Of a stretch of 64,000 nucleotides of DNA, positions 10,405 to 17,086 are shown piece by piece. How positions within the stretch are numbered: position 1 is the stretch's first letter; each line of letters begins with the position of its first letter. The stretch is from assembly GCA_021798985.1 (NCBI GenBank), contig JAJZBI010000014.1:1-64000 (forward strand). Direction: 5' to 3'. The notes below the pieces were generated by a model that did not search any database, was not told the DNA's origin, and saw nothing but the letters and a program-made list of their open reading frames with translations. The position numbers and the translations under genes were made by a program. Source of the stretch: Actinomycetes bacterium (GTDB lineage Bacteria; Actinomycetota; Acidimicrobiia; Acidimicrobiales; Bog-793).

Positions 10405-10478
10405 GGGGGCGTAGCTCAGTTGGTAGAGCGCTTGACTGGCAGTCAAGAGGTTCGTGGGTTCAAGTCCCATCGCCTCCA
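10405..10478 (+). tRNA. tRNA-Ala (anticodon GGC)
   Basis: A cloverleaf can be drawn by hand: acceptor GGGGGCG pairs with CGCCTCC, the D arm is GCTC/GAGC, the anticodon stem is CTTGA/TCAAG with loop CTGGCAG, and the T arm is GTGGG/CCCAT around TTCAAGT. Anticodon GGC reads GCC (Ala). The acceptor stem has the G3:U70 wobble pair that identifies alanine tRNAs. The variable loop has six bases, one more than usual. The 3' CCA is not encoded; the discriminator base is A. It is followed about 40 bases later by a hairpin terminator. Confidence 0.92.
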
Positions 10479-10515
10479 CGAAATGGTCGTTGCATAACGG
10501 CTGCAATCGGTTCAC

Positions 10516-10552
10516 AAAAAGCCCCTGCTGACGAGATCGGCAGGGGCGTTCT
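10516..10552 (+). terminator. Hairpin terminator downstream of tRNA-Ala
   Basis: An 8-bp perfect stem (GCCCCTGC at 10521-10528 with GCAGGGGC at 10540-10547) is preceded by AAAAA and followed by a T-rich GTTCTTGTT. This fits a Rho-independent terminator for the tRNA transcript. The A-run on the left could also let it act on transcripts arriving from the right (the AAA ATPase gene). Confidence 0.75.
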
Positions 10553-10653
10553 TGTTGCTGCGCCACGGCTGCGGGGGCGAGCGCGTCGGTCCGCGTGCCG
10601 ACCGAGCGACGGGGCGAGGAGCTCGAGCTGGGCGCGTCCGACCAGCACTCAGA

Positions 10654-11754
10654 TCAGAGCGGAAAGCGCTGGCGAATCCAGTCGGCCAACACGGGGTCGA
10701 CGACGCGGAGTACGCCGTCGACCACGGCAAGCTCCCCGACATCGCGCAGTGCGTCCCTCGAGCTCGTCGCCGGGCTCTTGCCGAGGTCGAGCAGCTCCGC
10801 CTCCCGGCCGTGGACACTGCCCGAGATGGCAGCGGAGCGCAGCACGCGCCGCTCACTCAGATTGCGGCTGGAGAACAACCGCTCCATGGCATCCGCGCTC
10901 GCCCGGCGTACCGCGTCCAGCCCGTCGGCCCATGCGTCGTCGCCGACGCCGCCAAGTGGCGTGTGCGACCAGCACGCGTCGGCGAGCTGCATTGTCCGCT
11001 GCGGATGACCTGCGGCGAAGTTGAACAGCAGTGCGGGGAGGCGCCCGGCTCGCCGCGCCGTTGCCGCAAACCCGTCGCTGACGATCCCCTCGATCGCCGC
11101 CGGAGAGAGCGGGCCGATGTCGACGAGATCCGCCTGCCCGTAGAAGGGCTGGGGCCGGTCGGTGAACAGGGTCCGCATCATCGACGGCTGCGAGCCGGCG
11201 AAGATGAGGCCGAGGTCCCGGTAGTGGTGCTGGAACGCCGTCCGCATCGCGTCGGCCACGCCGTCGACTCGCGCCACTGAGGAGAACTCGTCGATGACCA
11301 GCAGCGTCGGAGCCGACATCGCCGTCTTGACGATGACCTCCAACAGGCCATGCAACACCAGGCGCGGGTCGGGGCGGTTGCGAGCGGGGCCCGCCAAGGC
11401 GATTCGCAGCGCACCCAGGTTGAGCGACACCTCGACGGCGAAGCGGCGGGCGAGGCGCGCCAACGGCCCCGTGGCCGCCGCCAGGGCCTGGTCGAAACGC
11501 ACGGCTGCGTCAGCCATGGACGTCACCTCGTAGAAGTCGACGAAGACCGTGTGTAGCCCGCCGAGCTCAGTGGCGACACGCTGGAGGACGCTCGTCTTGC
11601 CGTAGCGGCGAGGCCCGAGCAGGGCCGTCACCCTGCGGTTCGTGACCCGGCGCACGAGGCCCTCGACCAGGTCATCCCGACCCAGCACCTCGGCGGGCTC
11701 GAGCGGGCCCTGGTGGGGGAACGGGGACGGGCCCACGCTACAAGGGTACCACAT
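10654..11754 (-). CDS. AAA ATPase, archaeal-type ATPase_2-like / STAND-like
   Basis: The 366-residue protein has a Walker A motif GPRRYGKTS (residues 47-55) and a Walker B motif LLVIDEFS (151-158), followed by a sensor-like FAGSQPSMM and a helical/winged C-terminal part. This is the pattern of stand-alone P-loop ATPases (ATPase_2-like), whose functions are mostly unknown and which are often found in accessory DNA. The ATG has no Shine-Dalgarno, and the region just upstream is strikingly AT-rich for this chromosome. It sits alone between tRNA-Ala and a gene-poor stretch, with no partner gene in sight, so a defence, toxin or mobile-element role would be a guess. Confidence 0.8.
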   Translation of the reverse strand: MWYPCSVGPSPFPHQGPLEPAEVLGRDDLVEGLVRRVTNRRVTALLGPRRYGKTSVLQRVATELGGLHTVFVDFYEVTSMADAAVRFDQALAAATGPLARLARRFAVEVSLNLGALRIALAGPARNRPDPRLVLHGLLEVIVKTAMSAPTLLVIDEFSSVARVDGVADAMRTAFQHHYRDLGLIFAGSQPSMMRTLFTDRPQPFYGQADLVDIGPLSPAAIEGIVSDGFAATARRAGRLPALLFNFAAGHPQRTMQLADACWSHTPLGGVGDDAWADGLDAVRRASADAMERLFSSRNLSERRVLRSAAISGSVHGREAELLDLGKSPATSSRDALRDVGELAVVDGVLRVVDPVLADWIRQRFPL

Positions 11755-11800
11755 AATGATACTAAATAGGTACTATGATCAGATACCTGATTGGTGAGCT
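11755..11800 (-). promoter_or_regulatory. AT-rich upstream region with inverted repeat AGGTA-N11-TACCT
   Basis: These ~45 bases are far richer in A/T than the surrounding chromosome. They contain an inverted repeat (AGGTA at 11768-11772, TACCT at 11784-11788) with TGATCA in the spacer. The position, immediately upstream of the ATPase start codon, suits a promoter with an operator. The site type is not one I recognise. Confidence 0.4.
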
Positions 11801-12388
11801 GGGCGGCGCCAGATGCCGGCCTCGCTCCACGGTCGGATCGGCTCGCACCGCTGCGTGCACCCGATTGACCCCGATACTGAGTCAGTCCCGACGGTGCCCC
11901 AGATTCCCGGCCTCGCCGAGGTCGCGCACCTGACGAACGAGTCGGATTTGGACCCCCAGGCTCTGCCTTCGCACGCGCGTTGTGTTTGGAAGGCAACGCG
12001 GTTCGGCGCGTCCGCCGCCGAGCCACGACGTCGACGCTCCGGGCCTCGTGCCACCGTCGCCGCGCGCACCCTGCCGAGGACGTGGGGAGGCGGCCGGTGA
12101 GGCCTGGCAACGGCAGGCCGGACGCGGCGACGATGAGCCCCTGCATCCCCGCCAGCCTGTGGTGCGAGCGTCAGCGCTGGCCGATCGCGGCCGCCACGCG
12201 ATTGCTTCCTTCCCGAGGGGCGCCGCGGCGCACGCACGCCAAATGGGCACCTGGGGCTCGCGAGCGTTGTTGACGTCTGTCTCGGGAGCGGCTCGCGAGC
12301 GCTGGGGACCGAGCGAATCGCATCGGTGCTCTGGCGTCGCTCGGATCGGTCGCGTTGGCCGCGGGCTGCTGGCCGACCGGAGCGCCTC
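11801..12388. other. Gene-poor stretch with no convincing coding sequence
   Basis: Open frames exist on both strands, but they are Arg/Pro/Ser-rich, typical of non-coding high-GC DNA, and none shows a recognisable domain. Near the trxB end there are two identical 12-base copies of GGCTCGCGAGCG, noted separately. I see no tRNA, integrase or transposase remnant. It may be degraded accessory DNA next to the AAA ATPase. Confidence 0.6.
12255..12301. repeat. Two copies of GGCTCGCGAGCG, 35 bases apart
   Basis: Identical 12-mers at 12255-12266 and 12290-12301 each contain the perfect 10-base palindrome GCTCGCGAGC. They lie about 90-130 bases beyond the trxB stop codon. They could be protein-binding sites or a weak terminator pair, or chance in GC-rich DNA. 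Confidence 0.5.
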
Positions 12389-13318
12389 CTACGCGGCGAG
12401 GTCGCTAAGGAACTCGAGCGCCGCCAACGCGGCGATCGTTCCGTCGGCCACCGCGGTCGTAACCTGCCGTACGCGCTTTTGCCGAACGTCACCGGCAGCA
12501 AAGACACCGGAGAGGCTCGTCTCGAGCGAGCCATCGGTCACGATCTCGCCGTACTCGGTCAGCTTCACCTGATGCGCGAACGCCCCGGAATTGGGGACGT
12601 AGCCGATGAAGATGAAGCAGCCGTCGACGCGGGTCTCTACGGCGAACCCCGTCTCCTTGTCGACAGAGCTCACCGCTGAGAGCTGGGTGTCGCCGCTGAA
12701 GCCGAGGACGCGTTGATTCATGAGGAACGAGATCTTCTCGTTGGCTCGTGCTTCCGCGACGATCCACGGCTCGGCCTGGAAGTGGTCGAATTCGTGGATG
12801 ATCGTGACGCTCGAGGCGTAGCGGCTCAATGCCACGGCCTCCTCGAGCGCGGAGTTGCCGCCACCGATTACTGCGATGGGTCGGTCGGTGAAGAAGTCGC
12901 CGTCACAGGTCGCGCAATAGGAGATACCTCGACCGACGAAGCGATCCTCGCCTTGCACCCCGAGCTTTCTCGGCACGCCGCCCGAGGCGAGGATCACTGC
13001 GGGCGCGCCGAAGGCGGTGCCGTCCTTGAGGGTGATCGTCTTGAGCGGCGCGCTGAGATCGACCTCGGCGATCTGCGCGAACGCCTTGACGTCACAGCCA
13101 AAGGCGCGAGCCTGCTGGAGCATCGCCTGGGAAAGCGCCCGGCCGGATGTCTCAGTGACGCCGGGATAGTTGGCCACGTGGTAGCTGAGGACGGTCTGCC
13201 CGCCGATGGTGCCCGTGTCGAGGACGAGCACCGATCGCCGGGCGCGTGCCGCGTAGATGCCAGCGGTCAGGCCGGCGGGACCAGCGCCGAGCACGATGAG
13301 GTCGTAATCGGTGCGCAT
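12389..13318 (-). CDS. trxB: Thioredoxin reductase (FAD/NAD(P)H-dependent)
   Basis: Reduces thioredoxin-fold proteins using NAD(P)H through FAD. Visible are the FAD-binding GAGPAG near the N-terminus, the redox disulfide CATC (C135, C138) in GISYCATCDGDFF, the second nucleotide site GGGNSALEEA and the C-terminal GVFAAGDVRQKRVRQV. The 309-residue length is standard. It follows the atypical thioredoxin gene by 12 bases on the same strand, so that protein is probably its substrate. Base composition looks less extreme in GC than neighbouring genes, possibly a sign of transfer. Confidence 0.95.
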   Translation of the reverse strand: MRTDYDLIVLGAGPAGLTAGIYAARARRSVLVLDTGTIGGQTVLSYHVANYPGVTETSGRALSQAMLQQARAFGCDVKAFAQIAEVDLSAPLKTITLKDGTAFGAPAVILASGGVPRKLGVQGEDRFVGRGISYCATCDGDFFTDRPIAVIGGGNSALEEAVALSRYASSVTIIHEFDHFQAEPWIVAEARANEKISFLMNQRVLGFSGDTQLSAVSSVDKETGFAVETRVDGCFIFIGYVPNSGAFAHQVKLTEYGEIVTDGSLETSLSGVFAAGDVRQKRVRQVTTAVADGTIAALAALEFLSDLAA

Positions 13319-13330
13319 CGTGCCGCCCGG

Positions 13331-13681
13331 TCAGTCCTGTGCACCGAAGTGCTCGTCGAGGATGGTCGTGACCTGCTCCATCGTCTGGATGCTGCTCGTC
13401 GCGGCGACGACCTTGCCATGCTTGAAATAGACGGTGAAGGGAAGCCCAGCGAACCCGGCAGTCTCCGGCAGGCTCCGGATGGTCTTCCCGACGGGCTCGT
13501 CGAAGGCCATGTCTCGGAAGGCGACGTTCGGATAGGTCGGCGTGAGCGCGTCCATGACGTCGTAGACCGGCAAGCACATCGGCCCCATTCGGCCGCAGCA
13601 GATCATGACGTTCTCGTTCGATGCCAGGGTCTCTTCGAAGTCCTGCTCGGATTCGATGTGTTCGAGTGCGGTCTGCAGCAT
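13331..13681 (-). CDS. Thioredoxin-fold protein with unusual cysteine motif (CCGRMGPMC)
   Basis: A 116-residue thioredoxin-like protein. The usual WCGPC is replaced by C28-C29-GRMGPM-C36; the cis-proline region (GLPFTVYFKHGKVV) and C-terminal helix are intact. I remember similar proteins with this expanded motif from sulfur-metabolising anaerobes, none with a known function as far as I recall. The chosen ATG is preceded by AAGGAG at good spacing; longer versions lack support. It is the first gene of a two-gene unit with trxB. Its promoter overlaps an ATACCC-N4-GGGTAT operator, suggesting control by a CsoR/CstR-type metal or persulfide sensor. Confidence 0.88.
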   Translation of the reverse strand: MLQTALEHIESEQDFEETLASNENVMICCGRMGPMCLPVYDVMDALTPTYPNVAFRDMAFDEPVGKTIRSLPETAGFAGLPFTVYFKHGKVVAATSSIQTMEQVTTILDEHFGAQD

Positions 13682-13727
13682 TGCCGTGCTCTCCTTCTGG
13701 GGCGCCCTTGCGGCGCGTCCGCCCGGA

Positions 13728-13746
13728 AGTATACCCCTATGGGTAT
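13728..13746 (-). promoter_or_regulatory. CsoR/CstR-type operator overlapping the -10 of the thioredoxin-trxB promoter
   Basis: The inverted repeat ATACCC-N4-GGGTAT (13731-13746) has perfect 6-base arms. This is the general form of operators bound by CsoR/RcnR/CstR-family repressors. On the minus strand a -10 like TATACT (13728-13733) overlaps one arm, so binding would block RNA polymerase. The start codon of the thioredoxin gene is about 47 bases downstream. No such repressor gene is in the window. Confidence 0.65.
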
Positions 13747-13923
13747 CTGAATGCTGTGGTGAGATCGCCGCGCTTCCGCGCCGCACGCCACCGCTGCGCC
13801 ACGCGCGCCCGCGGCGGAGCTGCTCGCCTGCACGTTGCTTGCCGGCGCACGTCCGGTGAAGGCATCACGAAGGACTTTCGGCCCTAATTCTCGACTGCAG
13901 GAAGTGCGGAAGGCGCGGCGCCG

Positions 13924-13953
13924 TTGAGCACAGCATACGGGGCTGGGTATATG
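13924..13953 (+). promoter_or_regulatory. Promoter with degenerate ATAC-type operator upstream of the DUF2892 gene
   Basis: A -35-like TTGAGC and -10-like TATATG are separated by 18 bases. Between them and overlapping the -10 is ATACGG-N4-GGGTAT (13935-13950), the same 6-4-6 architecture as the thioredoxin operator, with one perfect arm and one arm differing at two bases. The ATG of the next gene is 20 bases beyond the -10. Confidence 0.5.
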
Positions 13954-13972
13954 AGAGCGGAGGTCAGCGGAC

Positions 13973-14170
13973 ATGGGATTCGTCCACTTCATGGAGTCGA
14001 GCACCGGTCGCGCGGCCCGCGTCGCCGCCGGGGTGGTCCTGGCTGTCGTCGGCGCAGCGCAGGGAGGCGGGTGGTGGGCGCTCGTCGCCGTCGGTGCCGT
14101 TCCCGTCGTGGCCGGGCTGTGGGGTCGCTGTCTCGCAGCACCGCTGTTCGGCTCCTCTTTGGGGGGCTGA
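13973..14170 (+). CDS. DUF2892 (YgaP-type transmembrane domain) small membrane protein
   Basis: The 65-residue product has the layout of DUF2892 proteins: FMESSTGRAARVAAG at the start, two hydrophobic segments (about residues 17-29 and 33-48) and a closing GLWGRCLAAPLFG. In YgaP this module is fused to a rhodanese and anchors it in the membrane; free-standing copies are common near sulfur-transfer and thioredoxin genes. The ATG is preceded by GGAGG at good spacing. It is divergent from the thioredoxin-trxB unit and shares a similar operator, so the two transcripts probably respond to the same signal. Confidence 0.82.
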   Translation: MGFVHFMESSTGRAARVAAGVVLAVVGAAQGGGWWALVAVGAVPVVAGLWGRCLAAPLFGSSLGG

Positions 14171-14424
14171 AGTCGCGCACCTGGGCGGTGATCGGTCGCT
14201 GCTAAACAGAGCGTTGCCTCGGGGGGACTGATTCGCAAGTCCGAACAGCGCGACGGTTCGGTAGGGCAGATGCGTGGGTGCTCGCGGCGTCAAAGGTGTG
14301 CCCGTAGAGCGCTCGCCTCGAACTCGCGGTGCCCACCGCCGTCGCGGCGCTGCGATGCGCGCCGCTATCTGCTCACCGTGCTGTTGCGCCTTCAGCGCGA
14401 AGGGCGCGCGGCAATGCGAGCGCG

Positions 14425-14772
14425 CTAGGGCTGAACCTCTCGCGACGCGGCAACGGCCGCGGTCGCGGCGGCGCGCGCTTCGCCGGTGGCGTCGAGGCGG
14501 ACGGCGATTCCCATGGTCTCGAGCATGCCGAGCATGCCATCCCCCATGTGCTCGGCCACGATTATCTGGACATTTCGCTCGCGCAAGAACCGCGCGATCC
14601 GGGCGTGATGGCGACGGTTGCTGCCCTGGTCGCGAAGCGCGCCCCAGTCCACGGAGAGCTCCTCCCAGTCTCGGATCGCGCCGTCGCTGATGTCGGCGAT
14701 CGCCACCCGCTCGGCGCGACCCCAGCGCGTGTCGATGGAGCCGTCGGGCCGGATCGCCACGCACGCAATCAT
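14425..14772 (-). CDS. NifX/NifB-type (dinitrogenase FeMo-cofactor biosynthesis domain) protein
   Basis: The 115-residue protein matches the small domain family that binds iron-molybdenum cofactor precursors in NifX/NifB. Outside nitrogen fixers the family is of unknown role, often with redox or metal genes. The signature HMGDGMLGMLETMGIAVRLDATGEA is clear in its core (HMGDGM and METMGIAV-like region, about residues 76-92). AAGGAGG precedes the ATG. No nif genes are in the window, so nitrogen fixation is not implied. It converges on the DUF2892 gene and may belong to the same redox/sulfur block. Confidence 0.85.
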   Translation of the reverse strand: MIACVAIRPDGSIDTRWGRAERVAIADISDGAIRDWEELSVDWGALRDQGSNRRHHARIARFLRERNVQIIVAEHMGDGMLGMLETMGIAVRLDATGEARAAATAAVAASREVQP

Positions 14773-15108
14773 CGCGACCTCCTTTGGCGCCGCGCGGCGG
14801 TGCGCCGCGACCCTTTGAGTGTCGCCGTGCCGCGGTCGCCTCGACTAGGGCCAAAGGACCTCGAGCGACCTTGCCCGGTGGCGCGCCGTATGACGGGCCG
14901 AGCTCGGTGCTCGCGCGCCGTGAGCAAGGAGGGCGACGGCGACTTCAAGGGTGCGACGTCCCGCACGACGCCGTTGGCAACGGCTCGATCTCCTCGTGCG
15001 CCGCGAACCGGTGCGCAGGTGGGTCGTCGGAGAAGATCGCAGGCCGGCCAGGATCGCCTGATCGAAATCCGCGCGGCGTCAAGCGTGGCCGCCGCACGAC
15101 ACCGACGC
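14773..15108. other. Intergenic stretch, nothing recognised
   Basis: Between the start of the NifX-type gene and the 3' end of the large minus-strand gene I find no credible reading frame, RNA or clear hairpin. It should contain the promoter of the NifX-type gene near its left end. Confidence 0.5.
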
Positions 15109-16896
15109 TTAGTGAGCGCGCATCACCTCGTAGGTGAGCGCACCCTCGCCCTCGGCATCGAGACGCAGCAGTGCGACGGTGCCGCGGCGCGAGGTGTAGC
15201 ACCCGTCTTCGAGCAGCACGGCACGGCGAAGGGGCCGGAGCACGCGCACCACGATCTCCTCGCTTGCATGGCGCAGGCGCACGGCGTCGCCGTCGATGGC
15301 GATGTCGGTCCGCGTCCCACTCCCGCGATCGCGCACGACCGGCACGAACAGGCTGTGCGCGACCTCGCCTGCGGACTCGGTGATCTGGAGGCGATCTTGG
15401 GCGATCGCCCCTTCGAATCGGTAGGCGAAGTCGTCGAAATCGGCGCTCGCGGCCAGGCGGTCGCTTTCGACGCGGGCGGTGCCAGGACGCAGCGGGGCCA
15501 AGTGGGCAACGGCGCGAAGGGCGTCGCCCTCCCAGCGGCCGACGCCCAAGTTGAGCGCGCTGGGCGCCCCGTTCGCTGCCGCTCCCGCGGCACCCCAGCG
15601 CGCCTGTGCGCCAAAGCCCAGGTGGCGGCCGAGCCCGCACGTGAGGTCGGCGATGCCGAAGCCGTCGTAGTGGCGCTGCGGCGCGAGGTTCAGGTGGAGC
15701 GAGAAGCCCGCGTGGTGCAGGAGGGCGCGGCTCACCGGATCGGCTTCGACGAGCGCGCCCGCGGGGGGTGGTGGATCGGCGAGGACGTGGAAGCCCTCGA
15801 GCAACGCACGCGCCAAGAAGGCGAGGGCGAGGCTCGTGTAATGGGCGTCCATCGTGTACGGCTCGTATCCGACGCGCGCGGCGGCGGGCAGGGCGTTCTC
15901 GGTCGGGCTGACGGTACCGTCACTGCGCAGCGATCCCATCGCTGCCCGAAGCGCCCGCTGCGCGCCGTCGCTCGCCGCTTGCGCGAGCGACGGATCGGTC
16001 GTCGCGGCCCATTGGGCAACGGCGTGGAAGTAGGCGACCTGCAAGGTCAGCGTCCACAGCTGCCCGGTGCTGCGGTGGGCGCTCGCGAGCGAGCCGGAGG
16101 AGAGCTGGACCCCGAGACTCCGCCGCGCCCCGGCAATGACGAGCCGTTCGAGCTCGCTGTGGTAAGGCCCGTGGTAGCCGGCGCGCAGCACCTCGAACAG
16201 GTGCGCGCGCGTGAACAGGTCGTAGGAGTTCGGGAGTCCCGGTTCGGCGTACAGGCCCAAGTCGAGATCGACGTGCGGCCGTCCGGCCCCGAGGGGTGAG
16301 GGGATCGCCGCGTCGGCTTCGAAGAAGGCGCCGACCCAGCGGTCGAGCTCGGCGTTGTGCTCCCCGAGGCCGTGCTGGACGCGGAGCTGTTCGCCCGAGA
16401 GCCATACCGAGGCCCAGTTGTTGGGCGGGCGCTTGGCGAACGCGGCGGGAACTCGCACTGAGGCGATCTGGCGCTCGAGTGCTTCGGTGCGCTCGCCGAG
16501 ACGTCGGAGCAGTCCAACGGTGCGCAGCAGCGCCGGCCACATGAAGTCACGGTGGTTCTGGAACTGGGGTGCCGAGACGGCGCCCGAGACGCTCGAGAGT
16601 GCCGGGCGGGACGACCCGTCGCTCAGGTGGGCGAGCACCGCCGCGGCACCGGCGCGGGCGGCAGCGACGCGGGGCGCTCGGCAGTTGTCGTTGCCCACCA
16701 GCGCGAGTGCCGCACAGAGCTCTGAGAAATACGCCGTGCCGTACTGGGTCGGTTCACCGAAGACGGGGTCGGCGAGCTCTCCGTCGCTGCGCTGGTGGGT
16801 CGCGAGCGCGTCGGCACCGGTCTCGACGAAATCCAGCGCTGCGCGCTCTTGCATGCGAGATCCCCCCTGGCCGAGTGCAGCGGCGAGGCTAGCCAT
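15109..16896 (-). CDS. Uncharacterised 595-residue protein, possible alpha/alpha-toroid plus beta-sandwich enzyme
   Basis: I do not recognise a named family. The first two thirds is helix-rich with repeated aromatic and His/Asn patches (NHRDFMWPALLRT, NSYDLFTRAHLFEVL, STGQLWTLTLQVAYFHAVAQW), resembling (alpha/alpha) toroid glycan lyases or glycoside hydrolases. The last third looks like a beta-sandwich (IAIDGDAVRLRHASEEIVVRV). No signal peptide is visible, so it is probably cytoplasmic. The start ATG is preceded by GGAGGGAGG; the frame stays open farther upstream, but that part is low-complexity and overlaps the divergent gene. The divergent neighbour, a c-di-GMP enzyme, makes a polysaccharide role worth considering, as inference only. 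Confidence 0.65.
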   Translation of the reverse strand: MASLAAALGQGGSRMQERAALDFVETGADALATHQRSDGELADPVFGEPTQYGTAYFSELCAALALVGNDNCRAPRVAAARAGAAAVLAHLSDGSSRPALSSVSGAVSAPQFQNHRDFMWPALLRTVGLLRRLGERTEALERQIASVRVPAAFAKRPPNNWASVWLSGEQLRVQHGLGEHNAELDRWVGAFFEADAAIPSPLGAGRPHVDLDLGLYAEPGLPNSYDLFTRAHLFEVLRAGYHGPYHSELERLVIAGARRSLGVQLSSGSLASAHRSTGQLWTLTLQVAYFHAVAQWAATTDPSLAQAASDGAQRALRAAMGSLRSDGTVSPTENALPAAARVGYEPYTMDAHYTSLALAFLARALLEGFHVLADPPPPAGALVEADPVSRALLHHAGFSLHLNLAPQRHYDGFGIADLTCGLGRHLGFGAQARWGAAGAAANGAPSALNLGVGRWEGDALRAVAHLAPLRPGTARVESDRLAASADFDDFAYRFEGAIAQDRLQITESAGEVAHSLFVPVVRDRGSGTRTDIAIDGDAVRLRHASEEIVVRVLRPLRRAVLLEDGCYTSRRGTVALLRLDAEGEGALTYEVMRAH

Positions 16897-17086
16897 TGGC
16901 CTCCCTCCGGGCACGCCGACGGCGACGGGCCGTCCGCCGCGAGCCGCTGCGGCGTGGCTCGGCGCGGGTTTCGCGCACGTGGCACCCTTGGGCGGCCAAG
17001 GGGCGCGCGAAGGCCATCGCCCGAGGGTGCCGGTGCTCAATGTCTCGGCGCGATCCGCCGAAAGTAACTGGAGGCAGGAGGCCGCG

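Noticed and set aside
10405-10478. Reading the tRNA as tRNA-Gly(GCC)
   Set aside because: Placing U33 correctly gives anticodon GGC, and the acceptor stem has the alanine-specific G3:U70 pair.
11801-12388. A possible small gene or RNA in the stretch before trxB
   Set aside because: The frames on either strand are Arg/Ser/Pro-rich with no ribosome-binding site or family resemblance; no cloverleaf or strong structure could be drawn.
14425-14772. Nitrogen-fixation locus
   Set aside because: The NifX/NifB-type protein is alone; no nitrogenase or nif genes are present, and such small proteins are common in non-fixers.
14329-16299. A 656-codon plus-strand open frame opposite the toroid-like gene
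   Set aside because: It is composed of charged low-complexity sequence without domain or ribosome-binding site; the minus-strand gene has a good Shine-Dalgarno and coherent hydrophobic pattern.
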